Positions 1-10,577 of a stretch of 64,000 bases of DNA are shown one piece after another. The DNA is taken from contig NZ_FUZI01000004.1 in assembly GCF_900166965.1 (NCBI RefSeq), positions 372,001-436,000 on the forward strand, in the 5' to 3' direction. Within the stretch, counting starts at the first letter, position 1, and each line of letters begins with the position of its first letter. This DNA comes from Photobacterium piscicola. Lineage in GTDB: Bacteria; Pseudomonadota; Gammaproteobacteria; Enterobacterales; Vibrionaceae. The translations under genes were made by a program, and so were the position numbers. The notes under the pieces were generated by a model. It was not told the origin of the DNA and ran no database searches. It saw only the letters and a list, made by a program, of their open reading frames with translations.

Positions 1-272
1 CAAGTTAGCACAGTCATTACTCGGCATAAGCCCAAACGAATGTGACAACGATAACACCATCTACTTAGTGACATGTCAGCGGATTATTTAAAAACAATAA
101 CTTGTCATAAATGATATATTTCCTTTTAGCATAGACCCGCATCTTCGTTATACCCAAATAAACTTACACTACAGGTATGATCGCTTCTGATTGAATGGAT
201 CATATATCGAAGTGATAGTGCAATGTGCTAATATCAGTAACCAATAATCATTCGCAGTTATGGACACTAAAT

Positions 273-1082
273 ATGAAAGTTATTTCTTTTAATATCAATG
301 GGCTACGTGCTCGATTACATCAACTACAAGCTATTATCGATAAACACCAGCCTGATGTTATCGGTTTACAAGAAATTAAAGTTCATGACGAAGCTTTTCC
401 GTTAGCGGATGTTGAAGCAATGGGCTACAAAGTCTACTTTCATGGTCAAAAAGCCCATTACGGCGTTGCGATGTTATGTAAACAAGAACCGATTAGTGTT
501 CAGAAAGGGTTTCCAACTGACGACGATGAAGCGCAACGTCGAATGATCATGGCGACGTTTAAACAAGAAGATGGCAGCAATATAACGGTAATGAACGGCT
601 ATTTCCCTCAAGGCGATAACGTTAAGCATGAAACCAAATTTCCGGCAAAAGAGAAGTTTTACGCTGATCTAATGAACTACCTTAATACCGCGCACACCAA
701 TGATGAACAACTCATCGTGATGGGTGACATTAATATTAGCCCTATCGATTTAGACATAGGTATCGGCCCCGTCAACGCTAAACGTTGGCTAAAAACAGGC
801 AAATGTTCATTCCAGCCAATTGAACGCCAATGGTTACAAACACTATTAGATTGGGGTTTTATTGATACTTTCCGTCAACTTCACCCAGCAGTAGATGATC
901 AATTCTCATGGTTTGATTATCGTTCAAAAGGCTTTGTTGATAATCGAGGCCTGCGTATTGATGTGATTCTAGCAACGCCAACATTAGCGAACCGTTGTAC
1001 TGACGCTGGAATTGATTACGAATTACGTGGAATTGAAAAGCCTTCTGATCACGCTCCAATTTGGTCAACTTTCAGCAATTGA
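273..1082 (+). CDS. xthA: exodeoxyribonuclease III
   Basis: Exonuclease III cleaves abasic sites and removes 3' blocking groups during base excision repair. The 269-residue protein starts with [17 protein letters not shown], the usual start of the gammaproteobacterial family. The exonuclease/endonuclease/phosphatase fold motifs are in place: LQEIK (metal-binding Glu), [14 protein letters not shown] (catalytic Asp and Asn) and the terminal SDHAPIW with its Asp-His pair. An in-frame start 48 bases upstream would add residues the family lacks. The chosen ATG has only a weak GGA-containing ribosome site, but it fits the family length. The gene is monocistronic and is followed by a hairpin terminator. 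Identification is by strong family resemblance. Confidence 0.96.
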   Translation: MKVISFNINGLRARLHQLQAIIDKHQPDVIGLQEIKVHDEAFPLADVEAMGYKVYFHGQKAHYGVAMLCKQEPISVQKGFPTDDDEAQRRMIMATFKQEDGSNITVMNGYFPQGDNVKHETKFPAKEKFYADLMNYLNTAHTNDEQLIVMGDINISPIDLDIGIGPVNAKRWLKTGKCSFQPIERQWLQTLLDWGFIDTFRQLHPAVDDQFSWFDYRSKGFVDNRGLRIDVILATPTLANRCTDAGIDYELRGIEKPSDHAPIWSTFSN

Positions 1083-1135
1083 TATGCGCATTAAGCTTCA
1101 ATAATCACCATCACCAAAACAAATAATCACAGCTG

Positions 1136-1165
1136 AAGCCGACTATCTTATTGGTAGCGGCTTTT
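1136..1165 (+). terminator. terminator after xthA
   Basis: The hairpin AAGCCGACTA / TAGCGGCTT has one bulged A and runs into a short T run. It lies 55 bases after the xthA stop. Confidence 0.6.
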
Positions 1166-1506
1166 GTCTGTTTTGCATATATATTCACCAAAATACTGGC
1201 ACCATACCTTTACAGTATCGATTTAAACTATATTGATGAATATTATCCATCGACAAGATGAATATAAAAAAAGTTGAATCAATATTTTTTAAACGGCATA
1301 AATACGTTAAAAAAAAACAGACAAAATCATAACTTATTGATTTTAAATGATGCTTTATTTTGTGATCATGGTTAGAAAATTATGAAATTAAATTACATTA
1401 AAATTTTTTTTAGTTTTATCAAAAAAATTATACCGTTACAATTCAAATGATTACATTATTTTGCAGTGTCACAATATGTCTAATTTTGTTATAAATTTTC
1501 ACCGCA

Positions 1507-1520
1507 ATGATCCAGATCAA
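1507..1520 (+). promoter_or_regulatory. FNR site of the focA-pflB promoter
   Basis: ATGATCCAGATCAA matches the FNR consensus TTGAT-N4-ATCAA at 9 of 10 positions. A TATTAT -10 element lies at 1543-1548, which puts the predicted start near 1555 and the FNR centre near -41.5. That is the class II activation geometry. The predicted leader to the focA start is about 30 bases. Control of focA-pflB by FNR is established in E. coli. The rest of the AT-rich stretch 1166-1500 shows nothing I can name. Confidence 0.7.
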
Positions 1521-1585
1521 ATTTATGATTCACAACCTTTGCTATTATTCTGGCAGCCAAATTTAAACCATTAAAGAGCACTCCT

Positions 1586-2458
1586 GTGAAAATGGAAACG
1601 AATCCTTTTGACTCACTGATGCCACCAGCTATGGCACATAAAGCCGAAGAAGTCGGTGTTTATAAAGCGACAAAACACCCGTTACAGTCATTCTTTTTAG
1701 CGATAACTGCAGGTGTCTTTATCTCAATTGCTTTTGTATTTTATACAACAGTAACTACTGGCGCTGGTGATATGCCTTGGGGTATGTCTAAATTTGTCGG
1801 TGGTTTAGCTTTTAGTTTAGGTTTAATCCTAGTAGTTATATGCGGTGGCGAGTTATTCACCTCTTCTGTATTAACCACTGTTGCTCGTGCAAGCGGTCGC
1901 ATTACTACTGGTCAGTTAATGAAAAACTGGGGCATTGTTTACCTCGGTAACTTTGTTGGTGCAATTTTCTTTGTTGCCTGTATTTGGATTGCAGAACAAC
2001 ACCTTGGCGCGAATGGCCAATGGGGTATTAACGCAATGAAGATCGCCCAACATAAACTTCATCATGATTTTGGACAAGCTGTTGTTTTAGGTATGTTATG
2101 TAACCTAATGGTTTGTCTTGCAACATGGATGACTTTCTCATGCCGTAGTGCTACTGATAAAGTTATGGTAATGTTGCTACCCGTTGCAATGTTTGTTGCA
2201 TGTGGTTTTGAGCACTGTATTGCAAATATGTTTATGATTCCTATGGGTATTGTAATTCATGCTTTCTCTGGTCCTGAATTTTGGGCTATGACAGGTGTCG
2301 ATCCTGCACAGTTTGCAGACTTGAACATTCATAATTTTGTTGTTAACAATCTAATCCCAGTAACCATTGGTAATATCATTGGTGGTGGTGTATTAGTTGG
2401 TCTAACATATTGGATTATTCATCGTCGTCCAGAACTTAACGGCAATAGCCATCACTAA
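1586..2458 (+). CDS. focA: formate channel FocA
   Basis: FocA is the pentameric inner-membrane formate channel of the FNT family that exports or re-imports formate made by pyruvate formate-lyase. The 290-residue protein follows the E. coli protein along its length: NPFDSLMPPAMA near the N-terminus, ATKHPLQSFFLAITAGVFIS, six hydrophobic segments, LFTSSVLT (pore loop) and GFEHCIANMFMIPMGIV with the conserved channel His. I chose the GTG start because AAGAG lies 7 bases upstream and the resulting N-terminus aligns with MKADNPFD of E. coli. An ATG two codons later is too far from that site. pflB follows after 55 bases with no terminator between, so the two genes are probably one operon under the FNR site at 1507. 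Confidence 0.97.
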   Translation: MKMETNPFDSLMPPAMAHKAEEVGVYKATKHPLQSFFLAITAGVFISIAFVFYTTVTTGAGDMPWGMSKFVGGLAFSLGLILVVICGGELFTSSVLTTVARASGRITTGQLMKNWGIVYLGNFVGAIFFVACIWIAEQHLGANGQWGINAMKIAQHKLHHDFGQAVVLGMLCNLMVCLATWMTFSCRSATDKVMVMLLPVAMFVACGFEHCIANMFMIPMGIVIHAFSGPEFWAMTGVDPAQFADLNIHNFVVNNLIPVTIGNIIGGGVLVGLTYWIIHRRPELNGNSHH

Positions 2459-2513
2459 GTTTTGACGCGGTAACATTTATTTTTTTCTACTGAATAGTAT
2501 AGGTAGGTATACA

Positions 2514-4787
2514 ATGGCAGAGCAATTTGCTGCATGGGAAGGCTTCACAGCTGGTGATTGGCAGAACGAAGTAAACGTTCGTGACTTTATCCAAAAGAAC
2601 TACACTCCTTTCGAGGGTGACGGCTCTTTCCTAGAAACAGAAGCGACTCCAGCTACAGCTAAACTTTGGGAAGCTGTAATGGTAGGCATCAAACAGGAAA
2701 ACGCGACTCACGCACCTGTTGATTTCGATACTGACGTTGTTTCTACTATCACTGCACACGACGCTGGTTACATCGACCAAGAACTTGAAACTATCGTAGG
2801 TCTTCAAACTGACGCGCCTCTTAAGCGTGGTTTGATCCCTAACGGTGGTATCCGCATGATCGAAAACTCATGCAAAGTATACGGTCGTGAACTAGATCCT
2901 ACTATCAAGAAGGTTTACTCAGAGCTTCGTAAAACACACAACCAAGGTGTTTTCGATATCTACACTCCTTCTATCATCAAGTGTCGTAAGTCTGGTGTTC
3001 TAACAGGTCTTCCTGATGCATACGGCCGTGGTCGTATCATTGGTGACTACCGTCGTATCGCACTTTACGGTATCGACAAGCTAATGGCTGACAAGCTAGC
3101 TCAATTCAAATCTCTAGAAGAAATGTTTGAGAATGGCGAAGATCTTCAAATGACTATGCAACGTCGTGAAGAGATCTGTGAACAGCACCGTGCTCTTGGT
3201 CAAATCAAGACTATGGCTGCTAAATACGGTTGTGATATCTCTCTTCCTGCTGCTACTGCACAAGAAGCTATCCAGTGGACTTACTTCGGCTACCTAGCTG
3301 CTGTTAAATCACAAAACGGTGCTGCAATGTCTCTAGGTCGTACTTCGACTTTCCTAGACATCTTCATCGAGCGTGATATCGCTGATGGCAAGATCACTGA
3401 AGCACAAGCTCAAGAAATGATCGACCACTTCGTAATGAAGCTACGTATGGTTCGTTTCCTACGTACTCCTGAATACGATGAGTTGTTCTCTGGTGACCCA
3501 ATCTGGGCAACAGAATCAATGGGTGGTATGGGTCTTGACGGTCGTACACTAGTTACACGTTCAAACTTCCGTTTCCTAAACAGCCTATACACAATGGGTC
3601 CTTCTCCAGAGCCAAACATCACTGTTCTTTGGTCTGAGCAACTACCTGTAGGCTTCAAGAAGTTCTGTGCGAAGGTATCTATCGATACTTCTTCTATCCA
3701 GTACGAAAACGATGACCTAATGCGTCCAGACATGAACTCTGACGATTACGCAATCGCTTGTTGTGTATCTCCAATGGTTGTTGGTAAGCAAATGCAGTTC
3801 TTCGGTGCTCGTGCTAACCTTGCTAAGACTATGCTTTACGCAATCAACGGCGGTGTGGATGAGAAGCTTAAGATCCAAGTAGGTCCTAAGACTGATAAAG
3901 TAACTGCTGAAGTTCTTGACTACACAGATACTATGGATCGTCTAGATCACTTCATGGATTGGTTAGCAACGACTTACGTTTCTGCGCTAAACGCTATTCA
4001 CTGGAGCCACGACAAGTACAGCTACGAAGCATCGCTAATGGCTCTACACGATCGTGACATCAAGCGTACAATGGCTTGTGGTATCGCTGGTCTTTCTGTT
4101 GCTGCTGACTCACTATCAGCTATCAAATACGCAACGGTTAAGCCTATCCGTGACGAAGATGGCATCGCTATCGATTTCGAAATCGAAGGTGACTATCCTA
4201 AGTTCGGTAACAATGACGCACGCGTTGATGACATCGCATGTGACCTTGTTGAGCGCTTCATGAACAAGATCCGTACTCACAAGATGTACCGTGATGCGAT
4301 CCCTACTCAGTCTATCCTAACTATCACATCTAACGTTGTGTACGGTAAGAAGACAGGTAACACTCCAGACGGTCGTCGTGCAGGTGCTCCTTTCGCACCA
4401 GGTGCTAACCCAATGCACGGTCGTGACGAAAAAGGCGCTGTAGCTTCACTTACTTCTGTAGGTAAACTACCGTTTGCACACGCTAAAGATGGTATTTCAT
4501 ACACATTCTCTATCGTTCCAAACGCACTAGGTAAAGATCTTGATACTCAAGAAACTAACCTAGCTGGCCTAATGGATGGTTACTTCCACCATGAGTCAGG
4601 CATCGAAGGTGGTCAACACCTAAACGTTAACGTTCTTAACCGCGAAACTCTAGAAGACGCAGTTAAGCACCCTGAGAACTACCCACAGTTAACTATCCGT
4701 GTATCGGGTTATGCTGTGCGTTTTAACTCTCTAACTGCTGAACAGCAGGCTGACGTTATCGCTCGTACTTTCACAGCGTCTCTATAA
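2514..4787 (+). CDS. pflB: pyruvate formate-lyase (formate acetyltransferase)
   Basis: This glycyl-radical enzyme splits pyruvate with CoA into acetyl-CoA and formate during anaerobic growth. The 757-residue protein carries the adjacent catalytic cysteines C416-C417 (IACCVSPM) and the radical Gly732 in [12 protein letters not shown] close to the C-terminus. The ribosome site AGGTAGG is 6 bases before the ATG. Codon use is strongly biased to CGT, CTA, GGT, AAC and GAA, unlike its neighbours downstream, as expected for a very abundant protein. It is cotranscribed with focA and ends at a strong terminator. Its activase gene pflA is not adjacent as in E. coli: three signalling genes (4985-11813) lie between. 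Formate goes to FocA and possibly to Fhs; acetyl-CoA goes to Pta-AckA, also in this window. Confidence 0.98.
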   Translation: MAEQFAAWEGFTAGDWQNEVNVRDFIQKNYTPFEGDGSFLETEATPATAKLWEAVMVGIKQENATHAPVDFDTDVVSTITAHDAGYIDQELETIVGLQTDAPLKRGLIPNGGIRMIENSCKVYGRELDPTIKKVYSELRKTHNQGVFDIYTPSIIKCRKSGVLTGLPDAYGRGRIIGDYRRIALYGIDKLMADKLAQFKSLEEMFENGEDLQMTMQRREEICEQHRALGQIKTMAAKYGCDISLPAATAQEAIQWTYFGYLAAVKSQNGAAMSLGRTSTFLDIFIERDIADGKITEAQAQEMIDHFVMKLRMVRFLRTPEYDELFSGDPIWATESMGGMGLDGRTLVTRSNFRFLNSLYTMGPSPEPNITVLWSEQLPVGFKKFCAKVSIDTSSIQYENDDLMRPDMNSDDYAIACCVSPMVVGKQMQFFGARANLAKTMLYAINGGVDEKLKIQVGPKTDKVTAEVLDYTDTMDRLDHFMDWLATTYVSALNAIHWSHDKYSYEASLMALHDRDIKRTMACGIAGLSVAADSLSAIKYATVKPIRDEDGIAIDFEIEGDYPKFGNNDARVDDIACDLVERFMNKIRTHKMYRDAIPTQSILTITSNVVYGKKTGNTPDGRRAGAPFAPGANPMHGRDEKGAVASLTSVGKLPFAHAKDGISYTFSIVPNALGKDLDTQETNLAGLMDGYFHHESGIEGGQHLNVNVLNRETLEDAVKHPENYPQLTIRVSGYAVRFNSLTAEQQADVIARTFTASL

Positions 4788-4804
4788 TATAGAGCCTTCT
4801 GTGT

Positions 4805-4852
4805 AGGAAGTTCGCTTCCTAATAAAAACCGGCTTATATAGCCGGTTTTTTT
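4805..4852 (+). terminator. double hairpin terminator after pflB
   Basis: A first hairpin AGGAAG-TTCG-CTTCCT (4805-4820) closes with a UUCG tetraloop. A second hairpin AAAAACCGGC / GCCGGTTTTT (4824-4850) follows with a T run. The first could stabilise the 3' end of this abundant mRNA; the second is the intrinsic terminator. Confidence 0.88.
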
Positions 4853-4984
4853 ATGCTCAAAATTTAAGAATAAAAACACGCTTCGTTACACTTCTTCGAT
4901 TGTACCTATCACATTTTATGGATATTCTGCGCCGCCCTATTCCAAGCATTAATTTACTTCTGTATTTAAGGACATGACTTTCTG

Positions 4985-6586
4985 ATGCGAAGATCTCAAT
5001 CGGTATTGATTGTCGACGACAGTAGTATTATCCAACAAACAACCAAGCTTATTTTGGTTAATGGGCAATTCCAAAGTGCCAATATTTATTGCGCCTCAAA
5101 CGCATCTGAAGCGATTAAGTATTGCCAGCAGCAGACCTTTGATATTCTCTTTCTTGACTTTAATCTTGGCTTTGGTAGTACCGGACTACAATTACTTGAG
5201 CGTCTATATCACAATAAATTATTGCAGCATTCACCGCTAATTTTTATTCTAACTGCTGATGACTCACCCGCCGTTCTAATGGGTTTTTCTGAATACCAAC
5301 CCGATGATTATTTGGTTAAGCCTTTACGATTAAATACCTTAAAGCAACGCTTAGAATATGTTTTTGAACAACGCGTCATCAATGATCGTGCTTTTGAATG
5401 TTACTTACATTCAGGCATTGATGGTGTTGAAGAGATGTGTGCGAAATCAAATGTAACCGTCAGCACCTATTGCACTACGATTACTGCTGTTGCTAAACGC
5501 TTATTTAATCAAAAACAGCCTCATCTTAATGCTGATATTGAAACACTACTAACCCTGATTCAGCAGCATTACCACAGTCTACCAGCACAACTTTTACTGG
5601 CTCAACTGTGGTTACAGCAACAAAATTTTCAGGCTCTTAATCCATTATTAAACCAATTAAGAGACTTATATCCTGATCATTTAATGCTACTTGAATACAG
5701 TGCCTGCTCTGCATTATTACAACAAAAAATCACCCAAGGTTATGATTTTTGGTTAAAGGCACATAATGTCAGTAAAAATAACTTACATCGCTTATTTGGC
5801 CTATTATGGATTGAATGTCATTTCCATAACCACAGCGCCATGCAACAACACTTACGTGAAGCCATCTCATATCTTCGCCATTCAGTATGGGATAAACCTT
5901 GCTATCACGCGTTTATTGTTTGGCTGCAACTACAACATAGCGATAAAAAGAATTTACCAATAGAACGGCTCTGGCGCACAATTAGCCAACAAAAAACCAT
6001 AACTAAACATGAGCGTGCGTTTATTTACTTATTACAAGCATGGCAATATTTAGACAATGACAGCAATCTTCATGCCTATAAAAGCTATATTGCTGCGATA
6101 GAAACGATTCAACAAACAGCGCCAGAACAGCACAGTTTTGAATTTGATGCGATTGCCCTTTGTATTAGCAAACGCTTAGCCATGACTCGTCATAAAATAG
6201 ACTGTTATCAACGATTACAACACAATCTACATCAGCACCAAAATGAGCCGCATTCGATTATAAAACAGATGTGGTTAGAAACAATGCAGCCAACAACTAG
6301 CCATCACACAGATGAACAATACCGTTATGCGCTTAGATTGTTAAAACAAAAATATTATATTGAGGCTGGTCAATCGATGTTGCTATTATGGCCTCAATAT
6401 CGTTTTGATGATGTTTTAGCTCGGTGTTTAATTGAGTTATCTTCACGGGGTTATATAGACAATGATCCACAGCATCAACAATGGATTAGAGAAGCGAGAT
6501 GGACCTTTGAATCACAAGAGTTTAAACCTGACTGGTATTTAAGATTAAAAGCGCAATATCGCTTTCTTCAACAACCATTATATTAA
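4985..6586 (+). CDS. response regulator: receiver plus helical/TPR-like C-terminus (VieB-like)
   Basis: The protein has 533 residues. Residues 7-125 form a receiver domain: acidic pair D11-D12, phosphoacceptor D58 in DILFLDFN, the Thr of ILTADD and the Lys of DDYLVKP. The remaining 400 residues are helical and rich in Leu, Gln and His, with TPR-like pairs (LPAQLLLAQLWLQQQNFQALN). No DNA-binding or enzyme domain is visible. This architecture, next to a BvgS-type hybrid kinase and a receiver-EAL protein, matches the VieB-VieS-VieA set of Vibrio cholerae, where the gene order is S-A-B; here it is B-S-A. The start is backed by TAAGGA about 12 bases upstream. It probably acts by protein contact on its partners. 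Domain reading is firm; orthology to VieB is inferred. Confidence 0.75.
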   Translation: MRRSQSVLIVDDSSIIQQTTKLILVNGQFQSANIYCASNASEAIKYCQQQTFDILFLDFNLGFGSTGLQLLERLYHNKLLQHSPLIFILTADDSPAVLMGFSEYQPDDYLVKPLRLNTLKQRLEYVFEQRVINDRAFECYLHSGIDGVEEMCAKSNVTVSTYCTTITAVAKRLFNQKQPHLNADIETLLTLIQQHYHSLPAQLLLAQLWLQQQNFQALNPLLNQLRDLYPDHLMLLEYSACSALLQQKITQGYDFWLKAHNVSKNNLHRLFGLLWIECHFHNHSAMQQHLREAISYLRHSVWDKPCYHAFIVWLQLQHSDKKNLPIERLWRTISQQKTITKHERAFIYLLQAWQYLDNDSNLHAYKSYIAAIETIQQTAPEQHSFEFDAIALCISKRLAMTRHKIDCYQRLQHNLHQHQNEPHSIIKQMWLETMQPTTSHHTDEQYRYALRLLKQKYYIEAGQSMLLLWPQYRFDDVLARCLIELSSRGYIDNDPQHQQWIREARWTFESQEFKPDWYLRLKAQYRFLQQPLY

Positions 6587-6617
6587 TGTCTTGATTTGTT
6601 CTTCTAGGTAGCTCTAC

Positions 6618-9600
6618 ATGCGAAACTTTATACTGCTGCTAGTACTGATATTACCACCTTTTATACAGACCATTTATGCTAATGAATTAACGCATAAGAC
6701 GACGGCTAAACCCATTTTAACTGTTGGCTATACCTCGCTTAATTGGGCACCATTATCTTTTAAACATGGCGATAAAATTGTCGGTTTGTTACCTGATTTG
6801 ATGGATACTATTGCAGCAAAAGCAAACTACCAAATAAAAAGTGTCTATTTCCAAAGTTTTGATGAAATGCTCGCAGCATTTAAAAGTAACGATGTTGATC
6901 TATTGATTGGTATAGCGGCAACATTTAATCGTCAAAAATACATGGTATTTAGTGATCCTATTCTAAGCTCATCATTTGCGATGCTTAGCCGATCGCCTCT
7001 GTACACCAAAATATCAGATCTTAATGATGCTACTATTAGTGTTGAAAATGGCTTTGCTATTAAACAAAAAATAATAGATCTTCATCTTAACGGGCAAATT
7101 CTAGCAATGCCATCCAGCACCGTGGCACTTAATGCTGTTGATACAGGTCTAGCCGATGTTTATATTGGTAATAGCCTGATCCTACACCACTCACTCACAA
7201 CTAATAAGCAACAACCACCACTTTATTTCTCACCGATAACTACATTGCCTTTTGAACGCTTATACATCACAGCTACACGAAATAATAGAGTCCTCATCGA
7301 CAATATTAATCAAGCTTATAGTCAACTTCATCCCGCAGTCTTAACCGCAATTTATGATCGCTGGCTAACGCCAATACAAAAAAAGATGTTAAGTGATCCG
7401 CATACGGTTCATTTAACCGCAGCTGAAAATAATGCCTTACAGCAGCAGAATAATATTCGTATCGGCTATAAATATCCTATGTCGCCAATATTGAACAAAA
7501 ATGATTTTATTTTAAGTCAACTCAACGACACTTTAACCAAAATAAAAGATAAGCTTCCTATCACCACCACCATTGTTCCCATCGATAATTATCAAGATGG
7601 TAAGCAAAAACTGCTCAATAATGACATTGATATTATGGCTGCGGTAGCGATAACAAACCAACGTCATAAGGAACTGACCTTTACGACCCCTTATTCTAAC
7701 GATCGGTGGGTTATGCTTGATCACATCAACCATAAAAAATTAACCTCCATTAATTCAACGGATACCATTGGTGTTCTCGCCTTTGGATTTGGAGGAAAAC
7801 TTGTCAAAGAATATTACCCAACAGCGAAGATTCGCTTATTTAAAAATAAATTTGATATTCTCAACGCCGTGGTCGATGGGGAGATTAATTATGCGGTAAT
7901 TTCGTTATCTACCGCGAATGTTTTATTACAAAACAATTTCTTAGGGCAATTAAAAATCATTACAAGTCGTATTGATGATTATGATCGAAAAGTTGCCTTT
8001 GCTCTGTCAAAAAATAACCTTTTACTGCGTAATATTTTAAATAAAACCATTGATTCTCTGCCACCAACGACTATTCAAAAACAATGGCATACTTTCACAA
8101 TAAAAAATGATGGTATTTACAATCGATTAATCTTATTTATCATGATAATGGGCGCGGTTATTAGCTGTATTATTGGGGCCATTACCATTTGGAACCGCCG
8201 TTTAAGTAAAGAAATTAAGTACCGTAAAGCGGCAGAAGATAAGTTAACTTATTTAACCAATAATTTTGATGGTGTTCTGATTCAACACCACCAAAAAAGT
8301 GATGACCCAATGGATATTGATATCCAATTTATGAGTGAAAAAATCATTGATTTTACGGGTATTTCAGCCAGTAAATTCTATTTTTTTCCACACTTATTAA
8401 AAGATCGCATCTCTATGCGAGATGATTATTCAAGCTTAGTTGCCGAAATGCGTAATGCTGTACAGCAAGGCTATTGGCGTACCGAGTTACAAATTAAAAT
8501 CAATGAATTAAGTGCACCTTGTTGGATTGAACTACGTTGTCAAATTACGCCGGCAGCAATCGGTTGGCAGTGGAATAGCATCCTGATTGATATTACTCAA
8601 TTAAAACAGCAACAATTCGCACTGACAATCGCCAAACAAAAATCGCAAGCAGCCACAATAGCAAAATCACGCTTTTTAGCCATGATGAGTCATGAAATTC
8701 GCACGCCAATCAGCGGCATTATTTGTTTATTAGATTTAATGAAACCTTATGCTCAACAGCCTGAACTCTATCAAATCCATAAAAATCTCACCTTTTCAGG
8801 TGAAAACCTACTTAATATTGTGAATGATGTTTTAGATTTCTCTAAGCTTGAATCAAAAAAACTAGAGATCAATCCGCAACAAAAAATAATGTATAAAATA
8901 GCCACAGTGTTAGTACAACCTCATGCTATTCATGCCGCACAGAAAGGGCTAGATTTTAAATTATGGCTTGATCCTAATATCGCCAAAAGTTTACGTTTTG
9001 ATAGTTTTCGTCTTAAACAAGTGCTGAATAATTTACTTAATAATGCGATTAAATTTACGTCTCAAGGCGCTATACACCTTGATATTAATTTATTATCCCA
9101 ACAAAATAATCAGCAAACTATTAGCTTTACAATCACAGATACTGGCATAGGTATTGCGGCTAAAAATATCAATAAACTCTTTCAGCCATTTGAACAAATA
9201 GAGCAAAACACCGATCGTCGCTATGATGGCACCGGATTAGGGCTATCAATTTGCCACCAACTGATCCAATTAATGAATGGAACGATTTCAGTATCAAGCC
9301 AACTTAATAAAGGCACTAGCTTTACGATCACTCTCACGTTTGATATCTGCCAAGCCGCTGAGGTTAAATCATTAAACAAGCACTGTGGCTTACTCTCGAT
9401 AGTCAATGATCTTATTTTAACCAACTATTTAACTGCTTGGGGTTGTTCTATCTCGCGGTTAAATGTCACCACCAAAGAACAACTCGCGGTTGCAATATCA
9501 ACCCAATGTATTGATACTATTTTTGTGCCTCAATCATGGGCAAATCAACATAATATTGATCTTAATTGGATTGCAATTAACTTACCTTCGGTTAATTGGA

Positions 9601-10568
9601 TCACTATAACCTCTACTGATGTCATGCTTACGTCCAACATTAATGCCCGTAATATTTCCCTTAGCCCGCTTTTATCTCAACAACTTTATCGTGCATTAAC
9701 AGAGCCCTTTCAACCGTATAACAATGACAATCAGTCTCGCTATAATGTGCCTATAACGCTAACTCGTGAACAAGCTATCGCAGATAACCGCTATGTGTTG
9801 GTCGCAGAGGATCATCCAATTAACCAACAGATACTCAAACAACAATTAGAGCAACTTAACTATGCGGTAGATATTGTTGATAATGGAAAACAAGCTTTAG
9901 TTGCATTAGCACAGACTAATTACAATATTTTACTCACTGATTGCCATATGCCAGAAGTCGATGGCTATGAGTTAACCAAAATAATTCGAGAGCAAGAACA
10001 ACGAACAGACGCGATAGCTTTACCTATTATCGCGATTACAGCCAACGCTCTCACTAATACCTGTCGTTTTCAAACCATGGGTTTTAGCGATTATTTAATT
10101 AAGCCATTAAAGCAACAACAGCTAAAAGATATATTAGCAAAATGGATAAAACCATTAAGCATAGACCAAAACGTCAAAAAAATGTCACAATTAACTATCG
10201 AGCCAACAATATCGTCAATAACATCAATTACACCAAAACAAGTTATTGATATAAAAGAACTATTACCCATATTTGGTGACAGTGAGCTGTGTCAGTTATT
10301 GCTACAACAATACTTAGAATCTTGTTTTGACGATTTATCACAGCTTAAAACAGCAATATCACAACAAAATAATGATAGTATCTTTATGGTTAGCCATCGC
10401 ATGAAAGGTGCTGCACGGATGATGGCTTTTCATCCATTAGCACAAATAACCCAGAAGCTTGAATTACACTCGCAACAAGCGCAAATAGACTCGACCGATT
10501 TACAACAAGACTACTTGCACATTGAGCAACTAATCGAACAATTATCACACCAAATTAACAGTAAATAG
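6618..10568 (+). CDS. hybrid sensor histidine kinase, BvgS/VieS-like
   Basis: This is a 1316-residue inner-membrane phosphorelay kinase. In order it has a signal peptide (1-21), two tandem periplasmic solute-binding domains of the SBP_bac_3 type (about 32-260 and 278-497), a membrane helix (503-525) and a PAS-like linker (545-665). Then come HisKA with H692 in MMSHEIRTPISG, HATPase with NNAIKFTS, DTGIGI and GTGLGLSI, a receiver with phosphoacceptor D1108 (LLTDCHMPEVDG), and a C-terminal HPt with H1260 (MVSHRMKGAARMM). The stretch 905-1030 looks like a receiver without an acidic pocket. The ligand is unknown; double Venus-flytrap kinases often sense small organic molecules. It is 31 bases after the receiver/TPR gene and 9 before the receiver-EAL gene, so it probably phosphorylates both. 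Confidence 0.88.
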   Translation: MRNFILLLVLILPPFIQTIYANELTHKTTAKPILTVGYTSLNWAPLSFKHGDKIVGLLPDLMDTIAAKANYQIKSVYFQSFDEMLAAFKSNDVDLLIGIAATFNRQKYMVFSDPILSSSFAMLSRSPLYTKISDLNDATISVENGFAIKQKIIDLHLNGQILAMPSSTVALNAVDTGLADVYIGNSLILHHSLTTNKQQPPLYFSPITTLPFERLYITATRNNRVLIDNINQAYSQLHPAVLTAIYDRWLTPIQKKMLSDPHTVHLTAAENNALQQQNNIRIGYKYPMSPILNKNDFILSQLNDTLTKIKDKLPITTTIVPIDNYQDGKQKLLNNDIDIMAAVAITNQRHKELTFTTPYSNDRWVMLDHINHKKLTSINSTDTIGVLAFGFGGKLVKEYYPTAKIRLFKNKFDILNAVVDGEINYAVISLSTANVLLQNNFLGQLKIITSRIDDYDRKVAFALSKNNLLLRNILNKTIDSLPPTTIQKQWHTFTIKNDGIYNRLILFIMIMGAVISCIIGAITIWNRRLSKEIKYRKAAEDKLTYLTNNFDGVLIQHHQKSDDPMDIDIQFMSEKIIDFTGISASKFYFFPHLLKDRISMRDDYSSLVAEMRNAVQQGYWRTELQIKINELSAPCWIELRCQITPAAIGWQWNSILIDITQLKQQQFALTIAKQKSQAATIAKSRFLAMMSHEIRTPISGIICLLDLMKPYAQQPELYQIHKNLTFSGENLLNIVNDVLDFSKLESKKLEINPQQKIMYKIATVLVQPHAIHAAQKGLDFKLWLDPNIAKSLRFDSFRLKQVLNNLLNNAIKFTSQGAIHLDINLLSQQNNQQTISFTITDTGIGIAAKNINKLFQPFEQIEQNTDRRYDGTGLGLSICHQLIQLMNGTISVSSQLNKGTSFTITLTFDICQAAEVKSLNKHCGLLSIVNDLILTNYLTAWGCSISRLNVTTKEQLAVAISTQCIDTIFVPQSWANQHNIDLNWIAINLPSVNWITITSTDVMLTSNINARNISLSPLLSQQLYRALTEPFQPYNNDNQSRYNVPITLTREQAIADNRYVLVAEDHPINQQILKQQLEQLNYAVDIVDNGKQALVALAQTNYNILLTDCHMPEVDGYELTKIIREQEQRTDAIALPIIAITANALTNTCRFQTMGFSDYLIKPLKQQQLKDILAKWIKPLSIDQNVKKMSQLTIEPTISSITSITPKQVIDIKELLPIFGDSELCQLLLQQYLESCFDDLSQLKTAISQQNNDSIFMVSHRMKGAARMMAFHPLAQITQKLELHSQQAQIDSTDLQQDYLHIEQLIEQLSHQINSK

Positions 10569-10577
10569 GATCGAAGA

